From Cyclobacteriaceae bacterium (lineage in GTDB: Bacteria; Bacteroidota; Bacteroidia; Cytophagales; Cyclobacteriaceae), in NCBI GenBank assembly GCA_026003355.1, contig BPHC01000005.1, positions 180,583 through 244,582 of the forward strand: a DNA stretch of 64,000 nucleotides. The letters are read 5' to 3'. The position numbers and the translations under genes are program-made. Under the pieces are notes generated by a model. That model was not told the DNA's origin. It searched no databases and worked only from the letters and a program-made list of their open reading frames with translations. This document shows, piece by piece, positions 43,632-53,234 of this stretch. The stretch's first letter is position 1. Each line of letters starts with the position of its first letter.

Positions 43632-46466
43632 TTAACGGCTTTTTGTGCCCAGCTTTTTTCTGAGGAATGCCGCTGTGTGGCTACGTGTGGCGTTGCGCAC
43701 CATATCTTCGGGTGTGCCGGCAAAAACCAGGGTGCCCCCTTCTTTTTCGCCTCCTTCCGGTCCGAGGTCTATTATCCAGTCGGCACATTTAATCACCTCC
43801 AGGTTGTGCTCAATAACTATGGCCGTATGGCCGCGGTTAACCAGGGCATTGATGGAGTTTAGCAGCTTGCTGATGTCGTGAAAGTGCAGGCCGGTGGTGG
43901 GCTCATCAAAAATAAACACCGTGTGGCCTTCGGGGTTGGGGCGGCCCAGGTAAGAGGCCAGCTTTACGCGCTGGGCTTCGCCACCGCTCAGTGTGTCGGA
44001 GGGTTGCCCCAGTTTTACATAGCCCATGCCCACTTCCTGAAGGGGCAGTATTTTTTCGCGTATGGCTTTCCTGTCGCTGAAAAACTCAAGGGCCTCGTCA
44101 ACGGTAAGGTCCAGAATGTCGGCAATATTCTTTTCCCTGAAAGTAACTTCCAGCACCTCGGGCTTAAAGCGTTTGCCCTGGCAGCTTTCGCATTTCAGGC
44201 GGATGTCGGCCATGAACTGCATCTCCACGGTAATCACGCCTTCTCCTTCGCAGGTTTCGCACCGGCCGCCCGCTACGTTAAACGAAAAGAAGGCGGGCGT
44301 AAAGCCCCGCTGCCGTGCCAGCGGTTGTTCGGCAAACAGCTGGCGGATGGCATCGTAAGCTTTTACATACGATACGGGATTGGAGCGCGATGACCTGCCA
44401 ATGGGGTTCTGGTCAACAAACTCCACGCCCGACACAACCTGGATGTCGCCTTCCAGGCGGTCGTGCTTACCGGGTGGGTCGGCCGGCAGCCCCAGGGCAC
44501 GGCAAAGCGCCGGATGCATCACTTTTTTTACCAGGGTAGATTTTCCCGAACCGCTTACACCCGTAACCACGGTTAGCACGCCCAGCGGAAACTGCACGGT
44601 AAGGTTTTTAAGGTTGTTTTCGCGGGCGCCTTTTACGGTTATGCTGTCTTTCCACTTTCTGCGGAAAGGCGGTACGGCTATCTGTTCCTTTCCGGTAAGG
44701 TAGCGGGCTGTCCAGGAGTTTCTGGCGTGCTTTAGCTCTTCAAAGGTACCCTGAAACACCAACTGGCCCCCGTTAATGCCGGCTTCCGGCCCAATATCAA
44801 TCAGTTCATCGGCAGCCCGCATAATTTCTTCTTCGTGTTCTACCACTATTACCGTGTTGCCCTGGTCGCGCAGCGACTTAAGCACATTTACCATGCGGGC
44901 GGTATCGCGCGGATGCAGCCCGATGCTGGGTTCATCCAGAATGTACATTGAGCCTACCAGGGCGCTGCCCAGCGAGGTGGCCAGCTTTATGCGCTGGTAT
45001 TCTCCGCCCGAAAGCGTGGAGGTAAGGCGGTTAAGCGTAAGATAGCCCAGCCCCACCTGTATAAGATAATCCAGCCGGTTGCTTATTTCGGTGAGCACCC
45101 GCGCGGCAACCTGCTGTTCGTAGCCCGTAAGTTGCAGCGACTTAAAAAATCCGGCCACTTCTTCCACGGGCATCAGCACCAGGTCGGTAACCGAGGTGCC
45201 GTTTATCTTTACATACTGGGCATCTTTGCGCAAACGGGTGCCGCGGCAGTCGGGGCAGGTGGTGCGGCCGCGGTAGCGCGACAGCAGCACGCGGTATTGA
45301 ATTTTGTGCAGTTGCGATTCCACAAACCGGAAGAAATCGTCAATCCCGGCAATGTGCCCGTCGCCTTTCCAGAGCAACGCCTTTTCGGCATCCGACAGCT
45401 CGGCATAGGGCCTGTGGATGGGAAATTTGGCAGACGCCTGGCGTATAAAGTCTTTCAGCCATTTGTTCATGCCTTCGCTGCGCCAGGGTGCCACGGCCCC
45501 CTCAAATACCGACAGGGATTTGTCGGGGATAACCAGATCTTCATCAATGCCCAGCACCTGTCCAAACCCTTCGCAGGTGCGGCATGCCCCGTAGGGGTTG
45601 TTAAAGCTGAAAAAATTTACCGAGGGTTCGGTAAAGGTTATGCCATCGGCCTCAAAGCGGTCGGAGAAAGAAAGAGTATTTCCGCCTTCCACATGTATGC
45701 GGCACTCATCGTGGCCTTCGTAGAATGCGGTTTGTACCGAATCGGCCAGGCGGAACAGCAGGTCTTCATCGTTCTGCTGCACCACGGCCCGGTCAACCAC
45801 CACCTCCAGGCCCGTGGGTGGCGGCAGTTTTTTCTGCTGCAGCAGGTCTTCAATAAGCCACAGGGTGCCATTGGCCATTACCCGCGAAAAGCCTTTGCTG
45901 AGCAGCAGGTTCAGCTCTTCTTTGGGCTTTCTGGCCCTTGCCGGAATAACGGGTGCGGCAATGATTATGCGTGTGCCTTCGGGCAGGGCATTTATGGAGT
46001 TTACCACATCGGTAACCGTGTGGCGTTTTACTTCCGCGCCGCTTACGGGCGAGATGGTTTTGCCAATGCGGGCGTAGAGCAGTTTGAGGTAGTCGTAGAT
46101 TTCGGTGGTGGTTCCTACCGTGCTGCGGGGGTTGCGGGTGGCGGTTTTCTGTTCAATGGCAATGGCGGGCGACAGGCCGCGGATGTAGTCCACATCGGGC
46201 TTTTCCATGCGCCCTAAAAACTGGCGGGCATAGGCGCTAAGGCTTTCTACATACATGCGCTGCCCTTCGGCAAAAAGGGTATCGAAGGCCAATGACGACT
46301 TACCCGACCCGGAGAGCCCGGTAATAACCACCAGTCTGTTGCGCGGTATGGCAACGCTCAGGTTTTTAAGGTTGTTAACCCGGGCGCGCTTAACGATAAT
46401 GTGCGTGCGGGCATCCGTGATGTCCGGGTCGGTTTCAACAGGATATGGCAGGGGGTTTACGGGCAT
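43632..46466 (-). CDS. uvrA: Excinuclease ABC subunit A
   Basis: 944 residues, full length. The first ATPase has Walker [10 protein letters not shown] (about 50-58) and signature LSGGEYQR. The second has GVSGSGKST (about 635) and LSGGEAQR, with Walker [13 protein letters not shown]. The zinc modules are seen: [12 protein letters not shown], then [11 protein letters not shown], and [31 protein letters not shown]. It detects DNA damage and loads UvrB. It starts 51 nt after the stop of a small acidic-tailed gene that may be co-transcribed. uvrB and uvrC are not in the window. Confidence 0.98.
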   Translation of the reverse strand: MPVNPLPYPVETDPDITDARTHIIVKRARVNNLKNLSVAIPRNRLVVITGLSGSGKSSLAFDTLFAEGQRMYVESLSAYARQFLGRMEKPDVDYIRGLSPAIAIEQKTATRNPRSTVGTTTEIYDYLKLLYARIGKTISPVSGAEVKRHTVTDVVNSINALPEGTRIIIAAPVIPARARKPKEELNLLLSKGFSRVMANGTLWLIEDLLQQKKLPPPTGLEVVVDRAVVQQNDEDLLFRLADSVQTAFYEGHDECRIHVEGGNTLSFSDRFEADGITFTEPSVNFFSFNNPYGACRTCEGFGQVLGIDEDLVIPDKSLSVFEGAVAPWRSEGMNKWLKDFIRQASAKFPIHRPYAELSDAEKALLWKGDGHIAGIDDFFRFVESQLHKIQYRVLLSRYRGRTTCPDCRGTRLRKDAQYVKINGTSVTDLVLMPVEEVAGFFKSLQLTGYEQQVAARVLTEISNRLDYLIQVGLGYLTLNRLTSTLSGGEYQRIKLATSLGSALVGSMYILDEPSIGLHPRDTARMVNVLKSLRDQGNTVIVVEHEEEIMRAADELIDIGPEAGINGGQLVFQGTFEELKHARNSWTARYLTGKEQIAVPPFRRKWKDSITVKGARENNLKNLTVQFPLGVLTVVTGVSGSGKSTLVKKVMHPALCRALGLPADPPGKHDRLEGDIQVVSGVEFVDQNPIGRSSRSNPVSYVKAYDAIRQLFAEQPLARQRGFTPAFFSFNVAGGRCETCEGEGVITVEMQFMADIRLKCESCQGKRFKPEVLEVTFREKNIADILDLTVDEALEFFSDRKAIREKILPLQEVGMGYVKLGQPSDTLSGGEAQRVKLASYLGRPNPEGHTVFIFDEPTTGLHFHDISKLLNSINALVNRGHTAIVIEHNLEVIKCADWIIDLGPEGGEKEGGTLVFAGTPEDMVRNATRSHTAAFLRKKLGTKSR

Positions 46467-46517
46467 ATGGCAAAAACCCGTTTAAAGGCAAAAAGGTTGA
46501 GGGGGTGCACGTGGCGG

Positions 46518-46889
46518 TTAGTTGTCGAAGTCGGGGTCGTAGCTGGCTTCGCGGCTGCTGCGGTGGCGGGTGCCGGTATCGTACGAGTCGTCATCATCGT
46601 TACCGTAATCGTCAGCCGTGCTGAAGTCGTCATCTTCCGCCTCATCGAAGTCGCGGGTTTCGGTTTCCATTTCATATTCGCCCTCGCTGTTTTTTGTGGC
46701 CGGTACTTTTACCAGGTAGGTGGCATCGTCTGTTTCGAGCGGAAAAACAAATATGGGCTCGTTGCGCGCGTTGGTGATACGGGTTATGGCCGACTCATAA
46801 CCGTTAGGGTACTGTTTTTTAAGCAAATCCCGAAGATCCTGGCTAAGGTTTTCCAGACTCTTGATAAGCCGTTTCTTTGTGCCTGACAT
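46518..46889 (-). CDS. Small protein with long acidic C-terminal tail
   Basis: 123 residues, not recognised by function. The N-terminal about 70 form a folded-looking alpha/beta segment (KRLIKSLENLSQDLRDLLKKQYPNGYESAITRITNARNEPIFVFPLETDDATYLVKVP). The rest is low-complexity and strongly acidic (clusters such as EAEDDDF and NDDDDSYD), ending in FDN. Acidic tails like this often mimic DNA or bind basic partners. It lies just upstream of uvrA on the same strand. Similar short proteins seem common in Bacteroidota (recalled, not checked). Confidence 0.7.
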   Translation of the reverse strand: MSGTKKRLIKSLENLSQDLRDLLKKQYPNGYESAITRITNARNEPIFVFPLETDDATYLVKVPATKNSEGEYEMETETRDFDEAEDDDFSTADDYGNDDDDSYDTGTRHRSSREASYDPDFDN

Positions 46890-47036
46890 AGGGTTAGCAA
46901 ACCAAAAACCGGCAGCAAATACCCAAAGAAAATCTGTTCAAGGCAAGAATTTTGAAGATTTTTTTGCCTGAAAACCGAAAGTTGCTATCTTTTCAGCCTA
47001 TTTAAACCTTAAACCCGGCAATATCGAGCAGCATCT

Positions 47037-47055
47037 TTACGTTACCTAAACGTAA
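47037..47055 (+). promoter_or_regulatory. Inverted repeat in the 5' region of the ECF sigma gene
   Basis: A perfect 7-bp inverted repeat TTACGTT / AACGTAA with a 5-nt spacer ends 6 nt before the sigma-factor ATG. It could be an operator half-site pair or an mRNA hairpin near the start codon. No T-run follows, so it is not a terminator. Confidence 0.35.
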
Positions 47056-47061
47056 GCAGGA

Positions 47062-47715
47062 ATGACCAACAGACAATGCAGCGACAGCGAATTGCTGTTG
47101 CGCTTTAAGGAGGGTAACGAAGAGGCCTTTGCCATGTTGCTGCACCGCCACAAATCGCGCCTGTACACTGCCATTTATCTGATTGTGAAAGACCGGTATG
47201 TGGCCGAGGACCTGTTGCAGGAAACGTTCATCAAAGCACTTACCACCATACGCAACGGCGGATATGCCGATGAGGGCAAGTTTGCCTCTTGGATAGGGCG
47301 CATTGCCCATAACCTGGCGGTTGACCACTACCGCAAGTTGAAGCGATATCCGGAAATTGTGCTGGAAGACGGCAGTGCCCTGTTCAACGCCCTGTCGTTT
47401 GCCGATGAAAGCACCGAAGACCGCCAGGTGTGGCGCGACAGCCGCCTGCGCCTGCGCCAGCTTATTAAAGAGTTGCCCGTAGAGCAAAAGCAGGTGCTCA
47501 TTATGCGCCATTATTTAAAGATGAGCTTTCAGGAAATAGCCAACCGCACCGGGGTAAGCATAAACACTGCCCTGGGGCGCATGCGCTATGCGCTGATAAA
47601 CCTGCGCAGGAAGATGATGAAAAACCCCCATGCCTATGATAAAAACCTTTACCCAAACCGATCTGATCAGGTATCTGTACCGGGAGACTACGGAGGAGGA
47701 GAGCCGGGAGATTGA
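47062..47715 (+). CDS. ECF-type RNA polymerase sigma factor
   Basis: 217 residues. Sigma region 2 is YLIVKDRYVAEDLLQETFIKALTTI...GKFASWIGRIAHNLAVDHYRK. Region 4 is LPVEQKQVLIMRHYLKMSFQEIANRTGVSINTALGRMRYALINLRR (helix-turn-helix). A C-terminal stretch of about 30 residues (HAYDKNLYPNRSDQ) lies inside the overlap with the next gene and may not be functional. The next gene encodes the probable anti-sigma partner in another frame, with an unusually long 86-nt overlap. An inverted repeat lies just before the start. Confidence 0.93.
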   Translation: MTNRQCSDSELLLRFKEGNEEAFAMLLHRHKSRLYTAIYLIVKDRYVAEDLLQETFIKALTTIRNGGYADEGKFASWIGRIAHNLAVDHYRKLKRYPEIVLEDGSALFNALSFADESTEDRQVWRDSRLRLRQLIKELPVEQKQVLIMRHYLKMSFQEIANRTGVSINTALGRMRYALINLRRKMMKNPHAYDKNLYPNRSDQVSVPGDYGGGEPGD

Positions 47716-47878
47716 AGCGGCTTTGTTGTGCGATGACGCCCTGCGGGCGCAATACACGGCATTTGTTGCTATAAAAAAGGAGCTGGACGAGGCTCTGATC
47801 GAACCCCCGGAGCAGGTAGTAGAGAGAATCCTGGAATATGTACGCGGAAAGGCGACCTCTAAACATTCGAAGTTATAA
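47630..47878 (+). CDS. Anti-sigma-like small protein (no membrane segment)
   Basis: 82 residues. MPMIKTFTQTDLIRYLYRETTEEESREIEAALLCDDALRAQYTAFVAIKKELDEALIEPPEQVVERIL resembles the N-terminal anti-sigma domain (zinc-finger-less ZAS-like helices) of Bacteroidota FecR/anti-sigma proteins. Here it is alone, with no transmembrane helix and no CxxC. It starts within the end of the sigma gene (86-nt overlap), so tight coupling is expected. Anti-sigma function is inferred from position and the D/E-rich LYxETTxEE motif. Confidence 0.78.
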   Translation: MPMIKTFTQTDLIRYLYRETTEEESREIEAALLCDDALRAQYTAFVAIKKELDEALIEPPEQVVERILEYVRGKATSKHSKL

Positions 47879-48327
47879 CGGCAAGGCCTTATAACGCTGC
47901 AACTGTACCTGGCATTTAGCTGTACCGGTTTTTCTGTTTTACCCGTGTAACATAATAGTTAGTAAATTGTACTTCTGTGTGTGCATTGCTGCCGTCCCGG
48001 CCTGCCTGCGCGTTGCGGGTATAAACCTTTGCTAACGCTCAGGACTTCCGACCTGGTTATTGAATTTATAAGTTCTCAATAAAATCTTTGGAAAACTAAT
48101 TTGATCTTGCATAGGCTGACTTTACAAGTTATCGGAAACATCAGGCAATTGAATCTTATTACATAAGCATTTTTACTTACAAGTACCGGTATTCGATGGA
48201 GTTGTTCCGGGAGTAATTTTCATAGCCGGAATATTTTGTTAAGTGCAGATAAAACTATCTGTAGTCAAGGGTAATTTTTTTGATAATTTTAAGCAATTTA
48301 TTATATGCTTTTTACATTCAGGCAGTT
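47879..48327. other. 449-nt intergenic region, no gene seen
   Basis: No credible frame, tRNA or strong terminator was found. The first half contains a GC-rich tract (about 47,980-48,050) with GCTAACGCTCAGGACTTCC, which looks like a fragment of an interspersed repeat. The second half is AT-rich and should hold the promoter of the glycosyltransferase gene. It is the longest non-coding stretch in the core part of the window. Confidence 0.5.
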
Positions 48328-49506
48328 GTGAAAATTCTGCTCCTGCACCAGTTTTTCAATACCCCACATGGCGGAGGAGCGCTGCGGTCGTATTTTCTGG
48401 CTACGGCCCTGTGCCGCTCCGGATTTGCCGTACACGTTATAACCACGCATAATAAGCCCCACTACCATCGCGAAGAAACCGAAGGAGTGGACGTGCATTA
48501 CCTGCCCGTACCTTACCAGAATCATTATGGATTTTTCAGACGGGTGTATTCCTTTCTGCTTTTTGTTCTCAGCATCATCAGGCATGCATCGCGTTTCCGG
48601 CAGGCAGGGTTGTGTTATGCCATATCGGCCCCGCTTACCACTGGCCTGGCCGCCATGGTGCTGAAATGGCGGTACGGCATGCCCTATGTGTTTGAAGTAG
48701 GCGACCTGTGGCCTGAAGCGCCCATCCAGTTGGGCATGGTGCGCAATACCCTGTTAAAAAAAATGTTGTACGCCCTTGAGGCCGCCATCTACCGCCAGGC
48801 CCGAAGCATTGTGGCCCTGTCGGTTCCTATTGCCGAAAACATCCGGCAGCGATTCCCGGCATATACGGTAGAAGTGCTGCCCAACATGGCCGATATCGGT
48901 TATTTCGGGGTGGCTGCTGAACCGGAAACAAAAGCAAAATTCAATGCAACGGGTAAACTGGTGGTTTCTTATTTCGGTACCATGGGCCGTGCCAATGGCC
49001 TGCAGTTTGTACTGAACTGCGCACAGGCGTGCGGCAAAGAAAAGCTTCCCGTTTTGTTTCTGCTGTGCGGTGACGGAGCCGAACGAAGCAGCCTGGAACG
49101 CACCACCCATGAAATGCAACTAAATAACGTTGTTTTTATGCCTTTTCAAAACCGCGAGGGAATACGCCGGTTAATGGGCATTACCGATGTGGCCCTGGTG
49201 TGTTTCAGGCCGCTGCCCGTACTCGAAACCGGTTCGCCCAACAAGTACTTCGATGCTCTGGCTGCAGGCAAGGCAGTGGTGGTAAACTTTGGCGGTTGGA
49301 TTAGGGCAGAAATCGAGCAAAGCGGCTGCGGCTTTTATGCTGCCAACGCTACCGACTTTGCCCGAAAAATAGCTGCCTACCTGCAAAACGAAAACCTGCT
49401 AAAGCAGGCACAGCATGCTGCTTTGCAAACTGCACAGCGGTATGCCCGTACGGTTTTGAGCGCTCGCTTTGTGACACTGGTTAAACGGGCATCTGAAAAG
49501 GCTTAA
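48328..49506 (+). CDS. GT4-family glycosyltransferase
   Basis: 392 residues. GTG 48328 is chosen because it starts the typical KILLLHQFFNTPHGGGALRSYFLATALCRSG. An upstream TTG frame adds a non-homologous 16 residues. The GT-B fold shows the donor-side GKLVVSYFGTMGRANGLQFVLNCAQ, LFLLCGDGAERSSLE and VLETGSPNKYFDALAAGKAVVVNFGGW (the E(x7)E region). It resembles WbuB/WcaI-type sugar transferases of surface polysaccharide or glycoprotein pathways. It stands alone, with no polysaccharide cluster next to it, so the acceptor is unknown. Confidence 0.88.
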   Translation: MKILLLHQFFNTPHGGGALRSYFLATALCRSGFAVHVITTHNKPHYHREETEGVDVHYLPVPYQNHYGFFRRVYSFLLFVLSIIRHASRFRQAGLCYAISAPLTTGLAAMVLKWRYGMPYVFEVGDLWPEAPIQLGMVRNTLLKKMLYALEAAIYRQARSIVALSVPIAENIRQRFPAYTVEVLPNMADIGYFGVAAEPETKAKFNATGKLVVSYFGTMGRANGLQFVLNCAQACGKEKLPVLFLLCGDGAERSSLERTTHEMQLNNVVFMPFQNREGIRRLMGITDVALVCFRPLPVLETGSPNKYFDALAAGKAVVVNFGGWIRAEIEQSGCGFYAANATDFARKIAAYLQNENLLKQAQHAALQTAQRYARTVLSARFVTLVKRASEKA

Positions 49507-49548
49507 CCTGCCCTTCAGCCAAAGTATATTTTTCATACCTTTAACAAC

Positions 49549-50067
49549 ATGAAACCCATTATCCTTGTGCTGGCAGTGCTTATGGCCTGCGCCGGGCGCC
49601 AGCAACAAAATGAAGATCAGGTTGGTGTAGCCGATGCGGAACCCGACCTGCCGGCCACGTTTCAGGGTTATTGGGAAAAGCTCACGCAATGGCCCAACGG
49701 GCAATGGGTGGTGTATCGCCCCTGCGATGCCGATAATCCATCGCTCACGTTTCAGTCCGATACCCTGGTTATTGGCTGGGGACAGGATGCTTCCATAGCG
49801 GTTATAGATAACATAAAGGCCGATGAAATACCGGGGCGTTTTGTGTTAGCTGCCCGTGATGAAGGAGTAGAAGCGCTTGTGTACTACCTGGAGTGGGAAG
49901 ACGATGAAAAAACGTTGCTGCGTGTATGGCTTTATGGTCCTGATGAGGCGCCTGAAGTTTATGCACGTGCCGATGTGCTGGAAAACTACGATCTGTTTGA
50001 ACAACCCTGCCACGAGTGCTGGGAAGATTGCGATGAAGTGGAAGGAGAGATAGAAGAGATTGAGTAG
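49549..50067 (+). CDS. Acidic hypothetical lipoprotein
   Basis: 172 residues, not recognised. The lipobox is in MKPIILVLAVLMACAGRQ (Cys14). The mature part is beta-rich (GYWEKLTQWPNGQWVVYRPCDADNPSLTFQSDTLVIGWGQD) and very acidic. It ends in a cysteine cluster CHECWEDC and EGEIEEIE. The CxxC pair could bind metal or form disulfides in the periplasm (speculative). It follows the glycosyltransferase by 42 nt and converges on the prenyl synthase gene. Confidence 0.7.
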   Translation: MKPIILVLAVLMACAGRQQQNEDQVGVADAEPDLPATFQGYWEKLTQWPNGQWVVYRPCDADNPSLTFQSDTLVIGWGQDASIAVIDNIKADEIPGRFVLAARDEGVEALVYYLEWEDDEKTLLRVWLYGPDEAPEVYARADVLENYDLFEQPCHECWEDCDEVEGEIEEIE

Positions 50068-50073
50068 CCTTAC

Positions 50074-51069
50074 TTATACCTGCCGGCTCATAAGCTGATG
50101 CGTAAATTGCTTTAACAGATCCATGCCTGCCTTTCGGCCTTTTACCCTGCCAAGCTGGCGAAACGCCCGCTTAAAATACTGCTGTATTTTAAGCTCTGTA
50201 TCCTGGCGCACATTCAAATCATCCCATATTCGTTTTACGGCATTTATTTTTTCTTCCCGGTTGAAGTGCGTGGCGTTGAGCCAATAGTTAAGTTTTTTTC
50301 GTTGTGCAGCCGAAGCTTTTTGCAGGCTGGTAATAAGCAGGTAGGTTTTTTTATTGGCCATAATGTCGCCACCGGTTTGTTTACCAAACTTTTCCGGGTC
50401 GCCATAGGCATCGAGCAGGTCGTCCATAAGCTGAAAACCAATGCCCATGTCCAGGCCCAATTTATTCAGTGCCCGGCAGTCGGCTTCGGGGGCACCGGCC
50501 AGGCGGGCGCCCAGTTCGAGCGAAAAGCCCAGCAGGGCAGCGGTTTTTTGGGCAATCATGCCAATGTACTCTTTTTCGGTAACGGTGGTTTGCTTTTCAA
50601 ACTCCATATCGAGCTGCTGTCCTTCGCAAACCTGTGTGGCACAGGTGTTGAACTGCTTCAGCACCTGAACGGCCTTTTCGGGGGGCAATGACAAGAACAG
50701 GTTGTATACCTTTACCAGCATTACATCTCCCGACAGGATGGCTGTACTTACACTCCACTTTTCGTGAACCGTAGGTTTGCCCCTGCGCAAAGGGGCATTG
50801 TCCATAATATCATCGTGCACCAGGGTAAAGTTGTGAAACAGCTCAACGGCAACGGCATAGGGCACGGCTTTTCTTACATCCGTCCGGTACAACGAGTAGG
50901 CGAGCAAAACCAGCAGGGGGCGCAGGCGCTTGCCGCCCAGCTGCATCATGTAATGAATGGGTTCGTAAAGCGATACAGGCGCTTTACCTGTCCGTAATTT
51001 GCGGATGGAAGCTTCGATAAGGTTTTGATAATGCAAAATGGTTTGCGGAAACAGGGTTTTCACGGGCAT
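50074..51069 (-). CDS. Polyprenyl (trans-isoprenyl) diphosphate synthase
   Basis: 331 residues. The first Asp-rich motif is VHDDIMD (about 84-90), in FHNFTLVHDDIMDNAPLRRGKPTVH. The second is LMDDLLDAYGD (about 212-222). GGKRLRPLLVLLAY is at the N-terminus. It chains IPP units onto an allylic diphosphate for quinones, undecaprenyl carriers or carotenoids; chain length cannot be read off. Its ATG shares 1 nt with the rnr stop (TGATG), so it is coupled to rnr. Confidence 0.93.
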   Translation of the reverse strand: MPVKTLFPQTILHYQNLIEASIRKLRTGKAPVSLYEPIHYMMQLGGKRLRPLLVLLAYSLYRTDVRKAVPYAVAVELFHNFTLVHDDIMDNAPLRRGKPTVHEKWSVSTAILSGDVMLVKVYNLFLSLPPEKAVQVLKQFNTCATQVCEGQQLDMEFEKQTTVTEKEYIGMIAQKTAALLGFSLELGARLAGAPEADCRALNKLGLDMGIGFQLMDDLLDAYGDPEKFGKQTGGDIMANKKTYLLITSLQKASAAQRKKLNYWLNATHFNREEKINAVKRIWDDLNVRQDTELKIQQYFKRAFRQLGRVKGRKAGMDLLKQFTHQLMSRQV

Positions 51070-53234
51070 CAGGTTTTGGCCGGCAACAGGTCTATAAGTC
51101 TTCGGTCAATATCGGTTTTCTTTATTTTAACCCGTATCTGGTCGCCCAGGGTGTAGATTTTACGGGTTCTTCGTCCCACCACACAATAGTTTTTCTCATC
51201 GTATTCGTAATAATCGTCATTCAGGTCGGCAAGTCTGATCATGCCTTCGCATTTGGTTTCAATCAGCTCTACGTAAAGTCCCCATTCGGTTACACCCGAA
51301 ATGAGGCCATCGAACACCTTGCCGGGTTCCATGAGGCTCATGTATTCTACCTGTTTGTATTTTATGGAAGCCCTTTCGGCATCGGCTGCTCGTTTTTCGC
51401 GTTCGGAGGCGTGCACGCACATGGCTTCATATTCGGCTTTGTTTACCGATTTGCCCTTGTTGAGGTAATGAAACAGCAGGCGGTGCACCAGCACATCGGG
51501 GTATCTGCGGATGGGAGAGGTAAAGTGCGTATAATGGTCAAACGCCAGACCGAAATGTCCTTTGGGCTCGGTGGTGTATTTGGCTTTGGCCATAGCCCTA
51601 ACAGCCAGTTGCTGCAGTACGTTTTGTTCGGGCTTGCCTTCAATTTCGTCCATAAGTTTGTTAAGCGAGCGGCTCAGGGCGCGTTCGTCTACATTTAAGC
51701 GGTGGCCGAACTGGCGGGCAAACACGGCAAAATCTTTAACCTTTTCGGGATCGGGATAGTCGTGAATGCGGTACACAAAGGTTTTGCCCGAAGTGTCAGC
51801 ATTGGTTTTATCTTTTTTCCCGAGGTTATATACAAACGTGGCCACCCTTTTGTTTGCCAGCAGCATAAATTCTTCAATCAGCTTGTGGGCGTCTTTTCTG
51901 ATTTTGGGAATTACGGCCAGGGGGTGGCCGTTATCATCGAGTTTGAATTTCACTTCGGTGGTTTCGAAGTTTACTGCGCCCCGTGCAAACCGTTCCTTGC
52001 GCAGCTTTTTAGCCAGGTCGTTCAGCAGCTTCAGTTCATCGGCAAAAAGGCCTTTGCCCGAATCCAGAATTTCCTGGGCCTGTTCGTAGGTAAAGCGGTG
52101 GTTGGAGTGAATAATGGTGCGGCCAAACCATTCGTTAACAATATGAGCCTGGCGGTCCAGCTCAAAAACGGCTGAGAAGGTGAGCTTGTCTTCGTGCGGA
52201 CGCAGCGAACACAGCTCATTTGAAAGGCGTTCCGGGAGCATGGGTATGGTGCGGTCGACCAGATACACCGAAGTGGCGCGGTCGTAGGCTTCCTGGTCCA
52301 GTGCCGTACCGGTTTTTACGTAATGTGTTACATCGGCAATGTGCACGCCTATGCGGTAGTTGCCGTTGGGCAGTGTTTCAACCGAAAGGGCATCATCGAA
52401 GTCTTTGGCATCTTCAGGGTCGATGGTAAAGGTGGTGGCGTGCCTGAAGTCTCTTCGCTTTTTAATTTCGGAGGGTGTTATGCCTTCGTCTATGTTGCGG
52501 GTTTCGCGTTCTACCGCTTCCGGGAACCGGAAGGGCAGGCCGAATTCGGCCATGATGGAATGTATTTCGGCTTCGTTTTCACCGGCCCGGCCCAGAATTT
52601 CCACCACGCGGGCCACGGGGTTTTCGCCTGGGCGGCCCCAGTTGGTTACCTCTACCACCACCTTATCGTTTTCGCGCGCACCGTTCAGGTCGCCGGGGTA
52701 TACTATAAAATCCTCGTGGATTTTACGGTAGTCGGGTATTACAAAGCCAAGGTTTTTGGTGCGCTGCAGTTTGCCTACAAACCGGGTGCGGTTTCTGTGC
52801 AGTATTTCGGTAACTTTTCCCACGGGATGTTCGCCATGGCGGCCCGGCAGCAGCACCAGCCGAACGGTGTCGCCATCAACAGCTGTGTTTAAGTCCTGGG
52901 TGCGCACAAATACATCGGGGGTATCTTCGCCAATGTTTACATAGGCAAAGCGTGAACTTACATGATCAACTACCCCGGTTAAGGTTTTTTCTGTGTGCGC
53001 CAGGGTATAGGCTCCGTTTTCAAGCTGGCGCACTTTTTCTTCTTTGGCCAGTTCATGCAGGGCCTGGTTTAAAAGTTGCTGTTCGGTTTGTTTTTTAAGG
53101 CCCAGCTTTTTTGCCAGTTGTTTGGGGGTGTAGGCGAGGCCTCTGCTGTTTTCTGCAAGAAAGTTCAGAATGAGGTTGCTAAGGCTTTGCGAAGTAAGGC
53201 CTGCCGGTTTTCCGGACTTGCGTTTTTTGCTCAT
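51069..53234 (-). CDS. rnr: Ribonuclease R
   Basis: 721 residues. The N-terminal winged-helix and cold-shock domains (about 1-220) are followed by the RNB domain. Its active-site acids are TFTIDPEDAKDFDDALSVE (about 262-282), then GVHIADVTHYV and LCSLRPHEDKLTFS. A C-terminal S1 domain is at about 635-715 (GKVFDGLISGVTEWGLYVELIETKCEGMIRL). It is a processive 3'-5' exoribonuclease for structured RNA. It overlaps both neighbours by 1-4 nt, so exonuclease, rnr and prenyl synthase form one operon. Confidence 0.96.
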   Translation of the reverse strand: MSKKRKSGKPAGLTSQSLSNLILNFLAENSRGLAYTPKQLAKKLGLKKQTEQQLLNQALHELAKEEKVRQLENGAYTLAHTEKTLTGVVDHVSSRFAYVNIGEDTPDVFVRTQDLNTAVDGDTVRLVLLPGRHGEHPVGKVTEILHRNRTRFVGKLQRTKNLGFVIPDYRKIHEDFIVYPGDLNGARENDKVVVEVTNWGRPGENPVARVVEILGRAGENEAEIHSIMAEFGLPFRFPEAVERETRNIDEGITPSEIKKRRDFRHATTFTIDPEDAKDFDDALSVETLPNGNYRIGVHIADVTHYVKTGTALDQEAYDRATSVYLVDRTIPMLPERLSNELCSLRPHEDKLTFSAVFELDRQAHIVNEWFGRTIIHSNHRFTYEQAQEILDSGKGLFADELKLLNDLAKKLRKERFARGAVNFETTEVKFKLDDNGHPLAVIPKIRKDAHKLIEEFMLLANKRVATFVYNLGKKDKTNADTSGKTFVYRIHDYPDPEKVKDFAVFARQFGHRLNVDERALSRSLNKLMDEIEGKPEQNVLQQLAVRAMAKAKYTTEPKGHFGLAFDHYTHFTSPIRRYPDVLVHRLLFHYLNKGKSVNKAEYEAMCVHASEREKRAADAERASIKYKQVEYMSLMEPGKVFDGLISGVTEWGLYVELIETKCEGMIRLADLNDDYYEYDEKNYCVVGRRTRKIYTLGDQIRVKIKKTDIDRRLIDLLPAKT

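Noticed and set aside
45132..46217. 361-codon plus-strand frame opposite uvrA
   Set aside because: It is antisense to conserved uvrA motifs, has cysteine/glycine-heavy composition with no domain, and follows from codon bias of the real gene.
47037..47055. Inverted repeat as a terminator
   Set aside because: The stem is AT-balanced, no T-run follows, and it lies immediately before a start codon.
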